DNA from: Bradyrhizobium manausense
Lineage (GTDB): Bacteria; Pseudomonadota; Alphaproteobacteria; Rhizobiales; Xanthobacteraceae
DNA: 64,000 nt
NCBI RefSeq assembly: GCF_018129685.1
Contig: NZ_JAFCLG010000008.1
Span: 62,001 to 126,000 of the forward strand
Direction: 5' to 3'
Below the pieces are notes generated by a model, which was not told the origin of the DNA, made no database searches, and saw nothing but the letters and a program-made list of their open reading frames with translations. A program made the position numbers and the translations under genes. This document shows positions 33,157 through 41,947 of this stretch, piece after piece (within the stretch, counting starts at the first letter, position 1; every line of letters starts with the position of its first letter).

Positions 33157-34280
33157 CCGAAGCAACCGTCGAGCGCATCAGGCTGTTCCTGATCGAAAGC
33201 CCGATCAGGATGGCGCGCCTGCAGGGCGTCGGCAACGTCAAGGGCACTGTGAAGCGCGTGCTCATCGAGCTGACGTCGAGTGACGGCGTGATCGGCTGGG
33301 GCGAGGCCGCGCCGTGGGAAGTATTCACGGGAACGCCGGAAGCCGCGTTCTCGGCGCTCGACATCTACTTGCGGCCGATCCTGCTCGGCAAATCCGTGCG
33401 CCGCATCCGCGCGCTGATGGCAGAGCTCGACCGCGCGCTGGTCGGACATGCCGAAGCAAAAGTCGCGATCGAGATGGCGCTGCTCGACATCGTCGGTCGA
33501 TCGTCTGGGCTGTCGGTCGCCGACCTGCTCGGCGGCCGCGTGCGCGACACGATCCCGCTGTCTTTCTCGATCGCCGATCCGGACTTTGCAGCAGACCTCG
33601 AACGCATGCGAAAAATGGTTCCTGAAGGCAACATCATCTACAAGGTCAAGACCGGCGTGAAGCCGCATCGCGAGGACCTCGATCATCTCGAGGCGATCCG
33701 GAAAGAATTCGGCGGCAAGGTCGACCTCCGCGTCGACTACAACCAGGCCTTGGCGCCGTTCGGCGCCATCAAGATCCTGCGCGATGTCGAGGCGTTCGCG
33801 CCGACCTTCATCGAGCAGCCGGTGCCACGCAAATTTCTCGACGTGATGGCGCAGTTGACTGCGGCGCTGGAAACGCCCGTGCTCGCCGACGAAAGCTGCT
33901 TTGATCGCCGCGACATGATGGAGGTGGTGCGGCGCGAGGCGGCCGACGCCGTCTCGATCAAGCTGATGAAGGCCGGTGGGCTGTTCGAGGCGCAGGCGAT
34001 CATGGCGATCGCCGACATCGCCGGCCTGCCCGGCTATGGCGGCACGCTGTGGGAGGGCGGCATTGGGCTGGCCGCCGGCACCCAGCTGATCGCGGCGACA
34101 CCAGGCATCTCGCTCGGCTGCGAATTCTACATGCCGCATCATGTGCTGACCGAGGACGTGCTCGAAGAGCGCGTTGCCAACCGTTCCGGTCATGTCGTGG
34201 TGCCGGATGGGCCGGGCCTCGGGATTCGCGTCAGCGAAGCCTCGATTCGCGCCAATGCGCGGGTGCTGGCGGAGGCGTAG
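33153..34280 (+). CDS. mandelate racemase/muconate lactonizing enzyme family protein
   Basis: The 375-residue enolase-superfamily enzyme has an N-terminal capping domain (1-130) and a beta-barrel with all catalytic positions of the muconate-lactonizing subgroup: Lys164-x-Lys166 (YKVKTG), metal ligands Asp195 (VDYNQ), Glu221 (IEQPV) and Asp246 (ADES), and Lys270 (SIKLMKAGG). Members are cycloisomerases, dipeptide epimerases, o-succinylbenzoate synthases or N-succinylamino acid racemases. The transporter context fits catabolic racemisation or epimerisation of an imported acid. The specific reaction cannot be assigned. It overlaps the SDR gene by ATGA. Confidence 0.92.
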   Translation: MTEATVERIRLFLIESPIRMARLQGVGNVKGTVKRVLIELTSSDGVIGWGEAAPWEVFTGTPEAAFSALDIYLRPILLGKSVRRIRALMAELDRALVGHAEAKVAIEMALLDIVGRSSGLSVADLLGGRVRDTIPLSFSIADPDFAADLERMRKMVPEGNIIYKVKTGVKPHREDLDHLEAIRKEFGGKVDLRVDYNQALAPFGAIKILRDVEAFAPTFIEQPVPRKFLDVMAQLTAALETPVLADESCFDRRDMMEVVRREAADAVSIKLMKAGGLFEAQAIMAIADIAGLPGYGGTLWEGGIGLAAGTQLIAATPGISLGCEFYMPHHVLTEDVLEERVANRSGHVVVPDGPGLGIRVSEASIRANARVLAEA

Positions 34281-34287
34281 GCTCATC

Positions 34288-34427
34288 GTCGTCCTGGCGA
34301 AAGCCGGACCCATTACCCCGAATGTCAGTTGTGTGGCACGCTGGAGCCATCAGCGTGCTACTTCCCACCTCCTGTGATCATGGGTCCTGGATCAGCGCTC
34401 CGCTTCGCTACGCTTGTTCAGGACGAC
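34288..34427. repeat. diverged copy of the GIY-YIG-linked inverted-repeat element
   Basis: The left end GTCGTCCTGGCGAAAGCC then GGACCCATTACCCC matches the 27-bp arm with one base deleted. The right end ATGGGTCCTGG ... GGACGAC matches the inverted arm, but its hairpin loop is replaced by a 28-base segment (AGCGCTCCGCTTCGCTACGC). It is non-coding, between the enolase-superfamily and HIT genes. Bases 34428-34555 show no recognised feature. Confidence 0.65.
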
Positions 34428-34555
34428 GATCGAGTATGCAGAAGCCGCGGAGCCCTAACCTTCCCCTCGCCAACTCCCTATCGTATGGTCGGGCCGAATA
34501 TTTAGGGGCTCCGCCCCGTCAAGCCCGTCCCCGCGCGGGCCATCCGGAAACACAT

Positions 34556-34975
34556 ATGTCCGATCCCGCCTGGTCGCTACACTCCCGCCTGAAAGAGGAC
34601 ACCATCGACATCGGCGACCTTCCGCTGTCGAAGGTGCTGGTCATCAAGGACGCGCATTATCCCTGGCTGCTGCTGGTGCCGCGGCGCACCGACGCGGTCG
34701 AGATCATCGATCTCGACGAGGTCCAGCAGGCGCAGCTGATGACGGAGATTTCCCGCGTCTCGCGCGCGCTGAAGGAGATCACCAGATGCGACAAGCTCAA
34801 TGTCGCAGCGCTCGGCAATCTGGTGCCGCAGCTTCACGTCCACATCATCGCTCGCCGCACCAGTGATGCCGCCTGGCCGCGACCGGTCTGGGGCGTGATG
34901 CAGCCCCTGGCGCACGATGCCACCGAAGTGCAGAATTTCATCAGCGCGCTTCGCAAGAAAATCTGGTTGGGTTGA
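34556..34975 (+). CDS. HIT family protein
   Basis: The 139-residue histidine-triad nucleotide hydrolase or transferase has the motif QLHVHIIAR (HxHxx type, about 92-100) preceded by NVAALGNLVP. The N-terminal half (HSRLKEDTIDIGDLPLSKVL) and YPWLLLVPRR fit the Ap4A hydrolase-like diadenosine group. The natural substrate is unknown. It lies 11 bases before nudC in the same direction, so both probably form a nucleotide clean-up operon. Confidence 0.92.
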   Translation: MSDPAWSLHSRLKEDTIDIGDLPLSKVLVIKDAHYPWLLLVPRRTDAVEIIDLDEVQQAQLMTEISRVSRALKEITRCDKLNVAALGNLVPQLHVHIIARRTSDAAWPRPVWGVMQPLAHDATEVQNFISALRKKIWLG

Positions 34976-34986
34976 AAGAACAAGAA

Positions 34987-35925
34987 ATGTCAACATTCGA
35001 CTCGTTTCCGCTGGGGCAACCGGCCTTCGTCAGCAACATCCTCGACCGCGCCGCACATCTTCGCCGCGATGACGAAAAACTGTTTGCGCTGGAACAGAAG
35101 TCCACGTCGCGCGCCTATGTCGTCTACCGCGACTCGCTGCTGGTGAAGCGCGACGGCGACAGGGTGCGTGCGTTGCTGGGAATCGATGAGGCGCTGAAAT
35201 GTGGCGCCAATCCCGGCACCATCTTCCTCGGGCTTCGCGACGGCGCCGCAATATTCGGCATGGGCCTGCCGCAGGCCGCCGCAGAGACGTTGATCGGCCG
35301 CGAGGACTACACCGTCACCGAGCTGCGCGGCATGGCGATGCAGGGCGCGATCCCGCCCGACGAGCTCTCGGCGATCGCGATGGCGAAGTCGATGGTCGGT
35401 TGGCACCAGCGCCACGGCTATTGCGCCAATTGCGGCGCCCGCAGCGCGATGAAGGAAGGCGGCTGGAAGCGCGAATGCCCGGCCTGCAAGGCCGAGCACT
35501 TTCCGCGCACCGATCCCGTCGTGATCATGCTGGTCGCTTCCGGCGACAAGTGCCTGCTCGGCCGCCAGAAGCAGTTTCCGCCGGGCATGTATTCCTGCCT
35601 CGCCGGCTTCGTCGAGGCCGCTGAGACCATCGAGGACGCGGTACGCCGCGAGATCTTCGAGGAAGCAGGCATTCGCTGCACCGACGTCAAGTATTACATG
35701 ACGCAGCCATGGCCCTACCCGTCGTCCCTGATGATCGGCTGCAGCTCCCGGGCGCTGAACGAGGACATTGTCGTCGATCACTCCGAGCTCGAGGACGCGC
35801 GCTGGTTTACGCGCGAGGAGGCGGCCCTGATGCTGAAGCGCACGCATCCCGACGGGCTCGCCGGCCCGCATCCCTTTGCGATCGCGCATCATCTGCTCGG
35901 CCGCTGGGTGCACGACAAGAGCTGA
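34987..35925 (+). CDS. nudC: NAD(+) diphosphatase (NADH pyrophosphatase)
   Basis: The 312-residue Nudix hydrolase splits NAD(H) to NMN(H) and AMP and can remove NAD caps from RNA. The zinc ribbon is CANCGARS ... CPACKAEHFPR (about 142-165). The Nudix box GFVEAAETIEDAVRREIFEE then AGI matches Gx5Ex7REUxEExGU. The downstream TQPWPYPSSLM is the NADH-pyrophosphatase SQPWPxPxS signature. The ATG at 34987 follows an AAGAACAAG purine run. A PfkB kinase follows within 10 bases. Confidence 0.95.
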   Translation: MSTFDSFPLGQPAFVSNILDRAAHLRRDDEKLFALEQKSTSRAYVVYRDSLLVKRDGDRVRALLGIDEALKCGANPGTIFLGLRDGAAIFGMGLPQAAAETLIGREDYTVTELRGMAMQGAIPPDELSAIAMAKSMVGWHQRHGYCANCGARSAMKEGGWKRECPACKAEHFPRTDPVVIMLVASGDKCLLGRQKQFPPGMYSCLAGFVEAAETIEDAVRREIFEEAGIRCTDVKYYMTQPWPYPSSLMIGCSSRALNEDIVVDHSELEDARWFTREEAALMLKRTHPDGLAGPHPFAIAHHLLGRWVHDKS

Positions 35926-35931
35926 GACCCG

Positions 35932-36855
35932 ATGGCGCTATTCGAGGCCGCGCCGCGCATTCTCTGTATCGGCATTCCCGTGCGCGACCTCACCTTCCGG
36001 GTCGAGGCCGTGCCGGAGCGCGGCAGCAAGGCGAACGCGACGCATCTTGCCGAGATCTGCGGCGGCAACGCGCTCAATGCCGCGATCGCCATCGCCAGGC
36101 TTGGCGGCCGCGTCGCGTTTGCGGGTCCGATGGGCGACGCACGGGAGACGTCAAGCGGCTTCATTCTCGAGCGGATGACAGCCGAGGGCATCGATAGCAG
36201 TCATATCGTGCGCATGCCTGACGCGGCCACGCCCGTTTCTGCGATCATCATCGACGCGTCGGGCGAACGCACGCTGACGATCTACCGCGATCCCGCGCTG
36301 TGGAGCGTGAAGCTGCCAGATGCCGACGAGTTGCTCGCCGATTGCCAGGCCCTGCTCGTCGAGAGCCGCTGCGCCGCCTTCTGCATCGATCTCTGCCTCG
36401 AGGCGCGCCGGCGCAACATTCCCGTCATCGCCGGCGTCGACCGTGCGATGGCACTGTCGGATGACCTGCTTACGGCCGCCTCGCATCTGTTGTTCTCCAG
36501 CGAGCAGGTGCAGGAGACGGCAGGCATCGACGACGACGGCGAGGCGCTGAAGCGCCTGGCAGGGCTCACCCGCGCCTTCCTCGCCGCCACCCGCGGCCCA
36601 CGCGGCACGATCTGGCTGAACGAGGCGGCCACCCTGGAGGAGACGCCGGCCTTTCCGGTCGAGGCTGTCGATACGCTCGGTGCCGGCGACGTCTTCCACG
36701 GCGCCTTCACGCTTCGGCTCGCCGAGGGTGGCGGGCTGCCGGAGGCGCTGCGATTCGCCGCGGCTGCCGCAGCGTTGAAATGCACCCGCCATGGCGGCGG
36801 CCTTGCTGCGCCGCAACGTATTGAAGTTGAAGCACTTTTACAAAGCAGGCTTTAG
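35932..36855 (+). CDS. PfkB family sugar kinase
   Basis: The 307-residue ribokinase-like carbohydrate kinase has the N-terminal ILCIGIPVRDLTFRVEAVPE, the GGNALNAAIAIARLGGRVAF substrate lid and the C-terminal signature DTLGAGDVFHGAFTL with catalytic Asp in GAGD. The substrate is unknown; similar proteins are labelled ribokinase or ketohexokinase-like. It starts 6 bases after nudC, so it is probably in that operon. The end is followed by an AT-richer gap before the Lrp gene. Confidence 0.9.
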   Translation: MALFEAAPRILCIGIPVRDLTFRVEAVPERGSKANATHLAEICGGNALNAAIAIARLGGRVAFAGPMGDARETSSGFILERMTAEGIDSSHIVRMPDAATPVSAIIIDASGERTLTIYRDPALWSVKLPDADELLADCQALLVESRCAAFCIDLCLEARRRNIPVIAGVDRAMALSDDLLTAASHLLFSSEQVQETAGIDDDGEALKRLAGLTRAFLAATRGPRGTIWLNEAATLEETPAFPVEAVDTLGAGDVFHGAFTLRLAEGGGLPEALRFAAAAAALKCTRHGGGLAAPQRIEVEALLQSRL

Positions 36856-36952
36856 AACCCGTCCGGGAGCACGCTGAGATTATGGGCTTGTCATAGAATG
36901 ATTTTCTCTATATCAGGGAAATCAACCCTTTATATGGAACAAAGTTCTTCAA

Positions 36953-37462
36953 ATGACTGATGTCGTTGTCCAGATCCCCGAGACCAGCCGCCGCCTCGAC
37001 GCCATCGACCGCAAGATCCTGATGGTGCTCCAGGAGGATGCCTCCCTCTCCGTTGCCGAAATCGGCGACCGGGTCGGACTGTCCTCGACCCCCTGCTGGA
37101 AGCGCATCCAGCGCCTGGAGGCGGACGGTGTGATCCTGAAGCGGGTGGCGCTGGTCGACCAGAACAAGATCGGGCTCGGCATCTCCGTGTTCGTCTCGGT
37201 GGAAAGCTCGGATCATTCCGACGCCTGGCTGAAGAAGTTCGCCGAAGCCGTCAGCGCCATGCCCGAGGTGATGGAGTTTTACCGGATGGCCGGCGACGTC
37301 GATTACATGCTGCGCGTCGTGGTCGCGGACATGCAGGCCTATGACATCTTCTACAAGAAGCTGATCAGCGCCGTGCCGCTGAAGAACGTCACCTCGCGTT
37401 TCGCGATGGAGAAGATCAAGTCGGTCACGGCGCTGCCGATCCCGGCGGTCGTGGCGGCCTGA
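36953..37462 (+). CDS. Lrp/AsnC family transcriptional regulator
   Basis: The 169-residue feast/famine regulator has an N-terminal helix-turn-helix (about 17-65: RRLDAIDRKILMVLQEDASL, EIGDRVGLSSTPCWKRIQRL) and the C-terminal ligand-binding RAM domain (VPEVxEFYRMAGDVDYMLRV here as MPEVMEFYRMAGDVDYMLRV). It usually forms dimers or octamers and responds to amino acids. The 97-base gap upstream is AT-rich with TTGTCA (36888-36893) as a possible -35 element. The target is unknown. Confidence 0.95.
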   Translation: MTDVVVQIPETSRRLDAIDRKILMVLQEDASLSVAEIGDRVGLSSTPCWKRIQRLEADGVILKRVALVDQNKIGLGISVFVSVESSDHSDAWLKKFAEAVSAMPEVMEFYRMAGDVDYMLRVVVADMQAYDIFYKKLISAVPLKNVTSRFAMEKIKSVTALPIPAVVAA

Positions 37463-37602
37463 CGGCATCAGGCCGGTTGTCGCCTACTCGCGGTTGAGCT
37501 GTCGTTCTCAAACCGACAGTCGCGGGTAAAACTGTGGTCGCACGGAGCCGATCCCAACCTGACGTTTACGGAGGATTAGCTCCACTCCCCTATCGTTGCG
37601 CC

Positions 37603-37935
37603 ATGGAGGGGAGAACGGCGATTCCGTCCCGGCAGTGGCCTGCCTGGACGAATGCGACTGCGCTACTGGTCGCAGGCTGGATCGCGCTCGCAATCCTCAC
37701 CTTACAGGTTCGTCCGGGCGCGACCGTTGTCGCGGTTGCGTTTCCGCCGTGGTGGAGCACGCAGCAGGTTTTTCAGGGTGCGGGATCGGCGCGCGCGTCG
37801 ATCGTGAGGGCAACCGCCCTTCCCACTCTCCTCGTCGTCCGCCCGGATGACCATGACGGACTGCGCCGCCTGCATGAGGCCGGCGCATGGTTCGTCATGG
37901 ACGCGCAAGCGGTTTCAGCATGTTTTGGCAGATAG
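37603..37935 (+). CDS. hypothetical protein with one N-terminal membrane segment
   Basis: The 110-residue protein has a hydrophobic segment at about 17-35 (TALLVAGWIALAILTLQV), then AVAFPPWWSTQQVFQGAGSA and a short domain ending GAWFVMDAQAVSACFGR. I recognise no family. The start at 37603 is chosen because it begins just before the membrane segment; a GTG at 37534 would add 23 residues. It lies 46 bases upstream of the chemoreceptor gene on the same strand, so co-transcription is possible. Confidence 0.6.
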   Translation: MEGRTAIPSRQWPAWTNATALLVAGWIALAILTLQVRPGATVVAVAFPPWWSTQQVFQGAGSARASIVRATALPTLLVVRPDDHDGLRRLHEAGAWFVMDAQAVSACFGR

Positions 37936-37981
37936 CCTTGTGGCGTGGAGCCATCCGGCGCGTAGTCCTGGGGAGGATGAA

Positions 37982-39451
37982 ATGATTGTCGAGAACGACG
38001 GACTTGAATCGCTGCGGCAGACCACAAGCAAGATTCTGGTCGTGATGCTCTGGCTGCACGTACCGATCAGCATGACGATCGGGCTCGCGCGGGGCAACGG
38101 ATGGATCATTCCGACGATCTTCATGGCCGCTTTCGCGCTCGCCGCGACCTTATCCTGGAGCATGTCGGGCAACGGTCTCTCCACACGCCTGGTCTTCGCT
38201 GTCGCCCTGATGAGCGGCGTGTCGATGTTCACCTACCAGTTCGAAGGACACGCCTGGCAGATCGACATGCACATGTACTTTTTCGCGGCGCTGGCGTGTA
38301 TCGTCGCCTATTGCGATTACCGGCCGATCGTCGCCGCGACAGTCGCGGTCGCGCTGCATCACGTCGCACTGAACTTCCTGCTGCCCGCGGCGATCTATCC
38401 CGGCGGCTCCGATTTCGGCCGGGTCGTGCTGCATGCGGTGATCCTGCTGATCGAGGCCGGCGTGCTGGTCGCGCTGGCGTTCAAGCTTCAGGAACTGTTC
38501 GAGACCACGGCGGTCAAGACCGCCGAGGCGCAGACCGCGATGGCGGCGGAAGCGCGCGCCAACAGCGAGCGCCACGACGTCGAGCAGCGCGCCAAGAACG
38601 AGCGCGAGGCAGCCAAGCAGCGGCTCGCAACCGATTTCGAGCGCAGCATCGGCGGCATCGTGCAGGCCGTGGCGATCGCTGCGGGAGAAGTGCAGCAACT
38701 GTCGTCGACGATGAGCAGCAGCAGCGCAGACACCGCACGTCAGACCAGCGCTGCTGCCGCAGCCTCGAACCGCGCCTCGGGCAATGTCGAGACGGTCGCG
38801 GCTGCGACCGAGGAACTCACCGCGTCGGTTACCAGCATCACGCAACAGGTTGCGCGTTCCGCCGAGATCGCGGCACGTGCCGCAGACGAGGCTCGCCGCA
38901 CCAACGAGGTCGTCGAGGGCCTTGCCAGCGGCACGCAGAAGATCGGCGAGGTCGTCACGCTGATCCAGAACATCGCCAGCCAGACCAATCTCCTGGCCCT
39001 GAACGCCACCATCGAGGCGGCACGCGCCGGCGAACATGGCAAGGGATTTGCGGTGGTCGCGAGCGAAGTGAAGGCGCTGGCGAACCAGACCGCAAAGGCA
39101 ACCGAGGAAATCTCGGCGCAGGTGCAGACCATCCAGAGCGCCACGGGCGATGCCGTCAACGCCATCCAGGCGATCGGCGCGACGATCGCCGAGATCGATG
39201 AGATCTCCGGCCAGATATCGAGCGCCGTCGATCAGCAAGGTCATGCAACCCGCGAGATCGCCGGCAGCCTGCAGCAGGCCGCCACCGGCACGCGCGAGGT
39301 AAATGACAATATCGCGAGCGTCAGCAAAGCTTCCGACGAGGCGGGTGCTGCCGCCTCGAAGATGCACCAGGCGGCCGCCGGACTGTCCTCGCAGTCCGAG
39401 CGTCTCAAGGCCGAGGTGGATGGCTTCCTGGGGTCGCTGCGAACGGCGTGA
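37982..39451 (+). CDS. methyl-accepting chemotaxis protein without periplasmic sensor domain
   Basis: The 489-residue chemoreceptor or MCP-like signal transducer has five or six packed hydrophobic helices in residues about 15-185 with only short loops, so there is no periplasmic ligand domain. A coiled coil (about 185-230) and the cytoplasmic signalling domain follow, with the conserved tip QNIASQTNLLALNATIEAAR and AGEHGKGFAVVASEVKALAN (CheA/CheW contact). Signals are probably sensed in or at the membrane. No che genes are nearby. GGGGAGGATGAA gives the ribosome site before ATG 37982. Confidence 0.93.
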   Translation: MIVENDGLESLRQTTSKILVVMLWLHVPISMTIGLARGNGWIIPTIFMAAFALAATLSWSMSGNGLSTRLVFAVALMSGVSMFTYQFEGHAWQIDMHMYFFAALACIVAYCDYRPIVAATVAVALHHVALNFLLPAAIYPGGSDFGRVVLHAVILLIEAGVLVALAFKLQELFETTAVKTAEAQTAMAAEARANSERHDVEQRAKNEREAAKQRLATDFERSIGGIVQAVAIAAGEVQQLSSTMSSSSADTARQTSAAAAASNRASGNVETVAAATEELTASVTSITQQVARSAEIAARAADEARRTNEVVEGLASGTQKIGEVVTLIQNIASQTNLLALNATIEAARAGEHGKGFAVVASEVKALANQTAKATEEISAQVQTIQSATGDAVNAIQAIGATIAEIDEISGQISSAVDQQGHATREIAGSLQQAATGTREVNDNIASVSKASDEAGAAASKMHQAAAGLSSQSERLKAEVDGFLGSLRTA

Positions 39452-39468
39452 GCGACCACACACATCCT

Positions 39469-39500
39469 GTCGTCGCCCGGCTTCACCGGGCGATCCAGTA
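39469..39500. repeat. single arm of the TGTCATCGCCCGG palindromic family
   Basis: TGTCGTCGCCCGG-CTTCA-CCGGGCGATCCAGTA corresponds to the left half of the element at 20760; no matching right half is seen. The rest of the gap to 39626 shows nothing recognisable. Confidence 0.65.
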
Positions 39501-39626
39501 CCGCGACCTCTCCGTATCCCTGCACTTCTCTGGAGCATTGGCATCCCCGCTCCCGTGCGCAAGTGCGCACAGGGCAGGTGATGACAGCGGAGGATGCGGC
39601 AAACGCGGGCGCTTCCAGCCCGCAGC

Positions 39627-41126
39627 TCAGATCGTCTGATTGTACGCGCCGACTTCGGGATGCGTGCGCAGCACGCTGTTCACCATCTCGAACATGTCGT
39701 GCATGCGCTGCTCGGAGACCGGGCTCTCGACCACGACCACGAGCTCCGGCTTGTTCGAGGACGCGCGCACGAGGCCCCAGCTGCCATCCTCGACGGTCAC
39801 GCGCACGCCATTGACGGTGACGAGATCGCGGATCGACTGATCGCCGATCCTGGCGCCCTTGGCCTGCAGGCCCTCGAAGTGCTTCACGACCTTGTCGATG
39901 ACGCCGTACTTCACCTCGTCGGCGCAATGCGGCGACATAGTCGGTGACGACCAGGTTTTTGGCAGCGCGTTCTTGAGGTCAGCCATCGACTTGCCCGGTG
40001 CGCGGTCGAGCATGTCGCAGATCGCGATCGCCGAGACCAGCCCGTCGTCATAGCCGCGGCCATACGGCTTGTTGAAGAAGAAGTGACCGGACTTCTCGAA
40101 GCCCGCCAGCGCGCCGGTCTCGTGGGTACGACGCTTCATGTAGGAGTGGCCGGTCTTCCAATAGGCGGTCTTGGCACCCTGCTTCTGCAGCACCGGATCG
40201 GTGATGAACAGGCCTGTCGACTTCACGTCGACGATGAAATGTGCGTCCTTGTGGATCGCCGACATGTCGCGCGCGAGCATGACGCCGACCTTGTCGGCGA
40301 AAATCTCCTCGCCGGTGTTGTCGACGACGCCGCAGCGGTCGCCGTCACCGTCGAAGCCGAGGCCGACATCGGCCTTGTGATGCAGCACCGCGTCGCGGAT
40401 CGCGTGCAGCATCTCCATGTCTTCCGGATTCGGATTGTATTTCGGGAAGGTGTGGTCGAGCTCGGTGTCGAGCGGGATCACCTCGCAGCCGATCGCCTCC
40501 AGCACCTGCGGCGCGAACGCGCCCGCCGTGCCGTTGCCGCAGGCCGCGACGACCTTGAGTTTGCGCTTGAGCTTCGGGCGGTTGGTGAGGTCGGCGATAT
40601 AGCGCGCCGGATAATTCTCGTGGAACTGGTAGGAGCCGCCGGCCTTGTTCTTGAAATCGGCGTTGAGCACGATCTCCTTCAGCCGCGTCATCTCGTCCGG
40701 ACCGAACGTCAGCGGACGGTTGGCGCCCATCTTCACGCCGGTCCAGCCGTTGTCGTTGTGCGAGGCCGTCACCATCGCGACAGCGGGCACGTCGAGATCG
40801 AATTGCGCGAAATAGGCCATCGGCGTCACCGCAAGGCCAATGTCATGCACCTTGCACCCCGCAGCCATCAGGCCCGAGATCAGTGCATATTTGATCGAGG
40901 CCGAATAGCCGCGGAAATCATGGCCGGTGACGATCTCCTGGCTGACGCCGAGTTCCGCGATCAGCGCACCCAGCCCCATGCCGAGCGCCTGCACACCCAT
41001 GAGGTTGATTTCCTTCTGAAACAGCCAGCGCGCGTCGTATTCGCGAAATCCCGTGGGCTTCACCATCGGCTCGGATTCGAAGGCGTAGGTGTTGGGCGAA
41101 AGCGCGGATTTCGGCTTTGGAAACAT
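39627..41126 (-). CDS. phosphomannomutase/phosphoglucomutase
   Basis: The 499-residue alpha-D-phosphohexomutase has the phosphoserine loop TASHNDNGWTGVK (Ser near 124), metal loop GLGFDGDGDRCGVVDNTG (about 254-271), sugar loop GFEKSGHFFFNKPYGRGYDD and a C-terminal phosphate-binding loop RASSNKPELVV. It interconverts hexose 1- and 6-phosphates to feed LPS, exopolysaccharide or glycogen synthesis (AlgC/ManB/ExoC-like). UDP-glucose dehydrogenase (44475-45791) and glycogen phosphorylase lie nearby but are not in the same operon. Confidence 0.93.
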   Translation of the reverse strand: MFPKPKSALSPNTYAFESEPMVKPTGFREYDARWLFQKEINLMGVQALGMGLGALIAELGVSQEIVTGHDFRGYSASIKYALISGLMAAGCKVHDIGLAVTPMAYFAQFDLDVPAVAMVTASHNDNGWTGVKMGANRPLTFGPDEMTRLKEIVLNADFKNKAGGSYQFHENYPARYIADLTNRPKLKRKLKVVAACGNGTAGAFAPQVLEAIGCEVIPLDTELDHTFPKYNPNPEDMEMLHAIRDAVLHHKADVGLGFDGDGDRCGVVDNTGEEIFADKVGVMLARDMSAIHKDAHFIVDVKSTGLFITDPVLQKQGAKTAYWKTGHSYMKRRTHETGALAGFEKSGHFFFNKPYGRGYDDGLVSAIAICDMLDRAPGKSMADLKNALPKTWSSPTMSPHCADEVKYGVIDKVVKHFEGLQAKGARIGDQSIRDLVTVNGVRVTVEDGSWGLVRASSNKPELVVVVESPVSEQRMHDMFEMVNSVLRTHPEVGAYNQTI

Positions 41127-41306
41127 TGAGGCGGTCTCGCGGAAAGGCAGGAAATGATGCAGCCTTAGCGAATGCCAGGCCGCAGCGGAAGGCAGGAATG
41201 CCAGCTTATGGCTTATAATTGCGGCAGTTTGGTAACGATGAAGGGTTACCGGCCGCGGGCCCGATCAGAGCAATATTGAGCCCATCCGGGACCGGGCGGC
41301 CCGAAC

Positions 41307-41819
41307 TTACTGCTCCAACACCATCTGGCCGTTGGCGTACTCGAAACGCTTCAGCCGGGACAGGAACGACAGCCCGAGCAGGTTCTCCGACAGCGCCGCG
41401 TCGGGCAGCACCATGGCGTCGACGTCGCGCACGATGAGACCGCCGACATCGAGCATGGCGATGCGGGTCCGCGCGGCCTTGATGGTACCGTTCGCGGTGG
41501 TGACGGTGGCGTTGTACTCGCCGCGCGAGGGACGGAGGCCAAAGCGGGCGGCCGAGGTCTCGTTCAGCGCCACCACCGAGGCGCCGGTGTCGACCATGAA
41601 ACCGATGCGCTGGCCATCGATCCGACCTTCGGTCTGGAAATGGCCGCGGCCGTCATGGGGGATGTTGAGGCTGCGGCCACCGGCTGGCGTCGTGGCCGCA
41701 GCCGCGACGGTGGTGCGCGGCGCCGAGGTGGCGGACGCGGAGCTCATCTTGTCCGCCATCTGCGCCATGAATGTACCGAGGCCAATCATCACGGCCGCGA
41801 AGATCAGAATGTTACGCAT
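41307..41819 (-). CDS. membrane-anchored retropepsin-like aspartic protease
   Basis: The 170-residue protein has an N-terminal signal or anchor (NILIFAAVMIGLGTFMAQM), a Ser/Ala/Thr-rich spacer and a single aspartic-protease lobe from about 60 with the active-site loop FMVDTGASVVALNE. LLGLSFLSRLKRFEYANGQM is the conserved end of the TIGR02281 clan AA family. It would work as a dimer in the periplasm; substrates are unknown. The start at 41819 has GGAAG upstream; a further in-frame start at 41855 exists. Confidence 0.88.
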   Translation of the reverse strand: MRNILIFAAVMIGLGTFMAQMADKMSSASATSAPRTTVAAAATTPAGGRSLNIPHDGRGHFQTEGRIDGQRIGFMVDTGASVVALNETSAARFGLRPSRGEYNATVTTANGTIKAARTRIAMLDVGGLIVRDVDAMVLPDAALSENLLGLSFLSRLKRFEYANGQMVLEQ

Positions 41820-41947
41820 CACACCACTTCCGAGCCGAAAGCCCGATTTCACCACGCGGCGCGCCCCTCCGCGAGCGACGCCGCGACGGGGCCGGTGTCA
41901 TTTTGACGAAAAGGATGAGCGAACGGTTAATTTGCCGCCGTGATCCG

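Noticed and set aside
34428..34555. Possible small gene or promoter before the HIT gene
   Set aside because: Short open frames are present, but none has a ribosome site or recognisable product; no clear promoter pair.
36888..36914. Promoter TTGTCA / TATATC before the Lrp gene
   Set aside because: The spacing is 15 bases, shorter than usual, so it was not listed as a feature.
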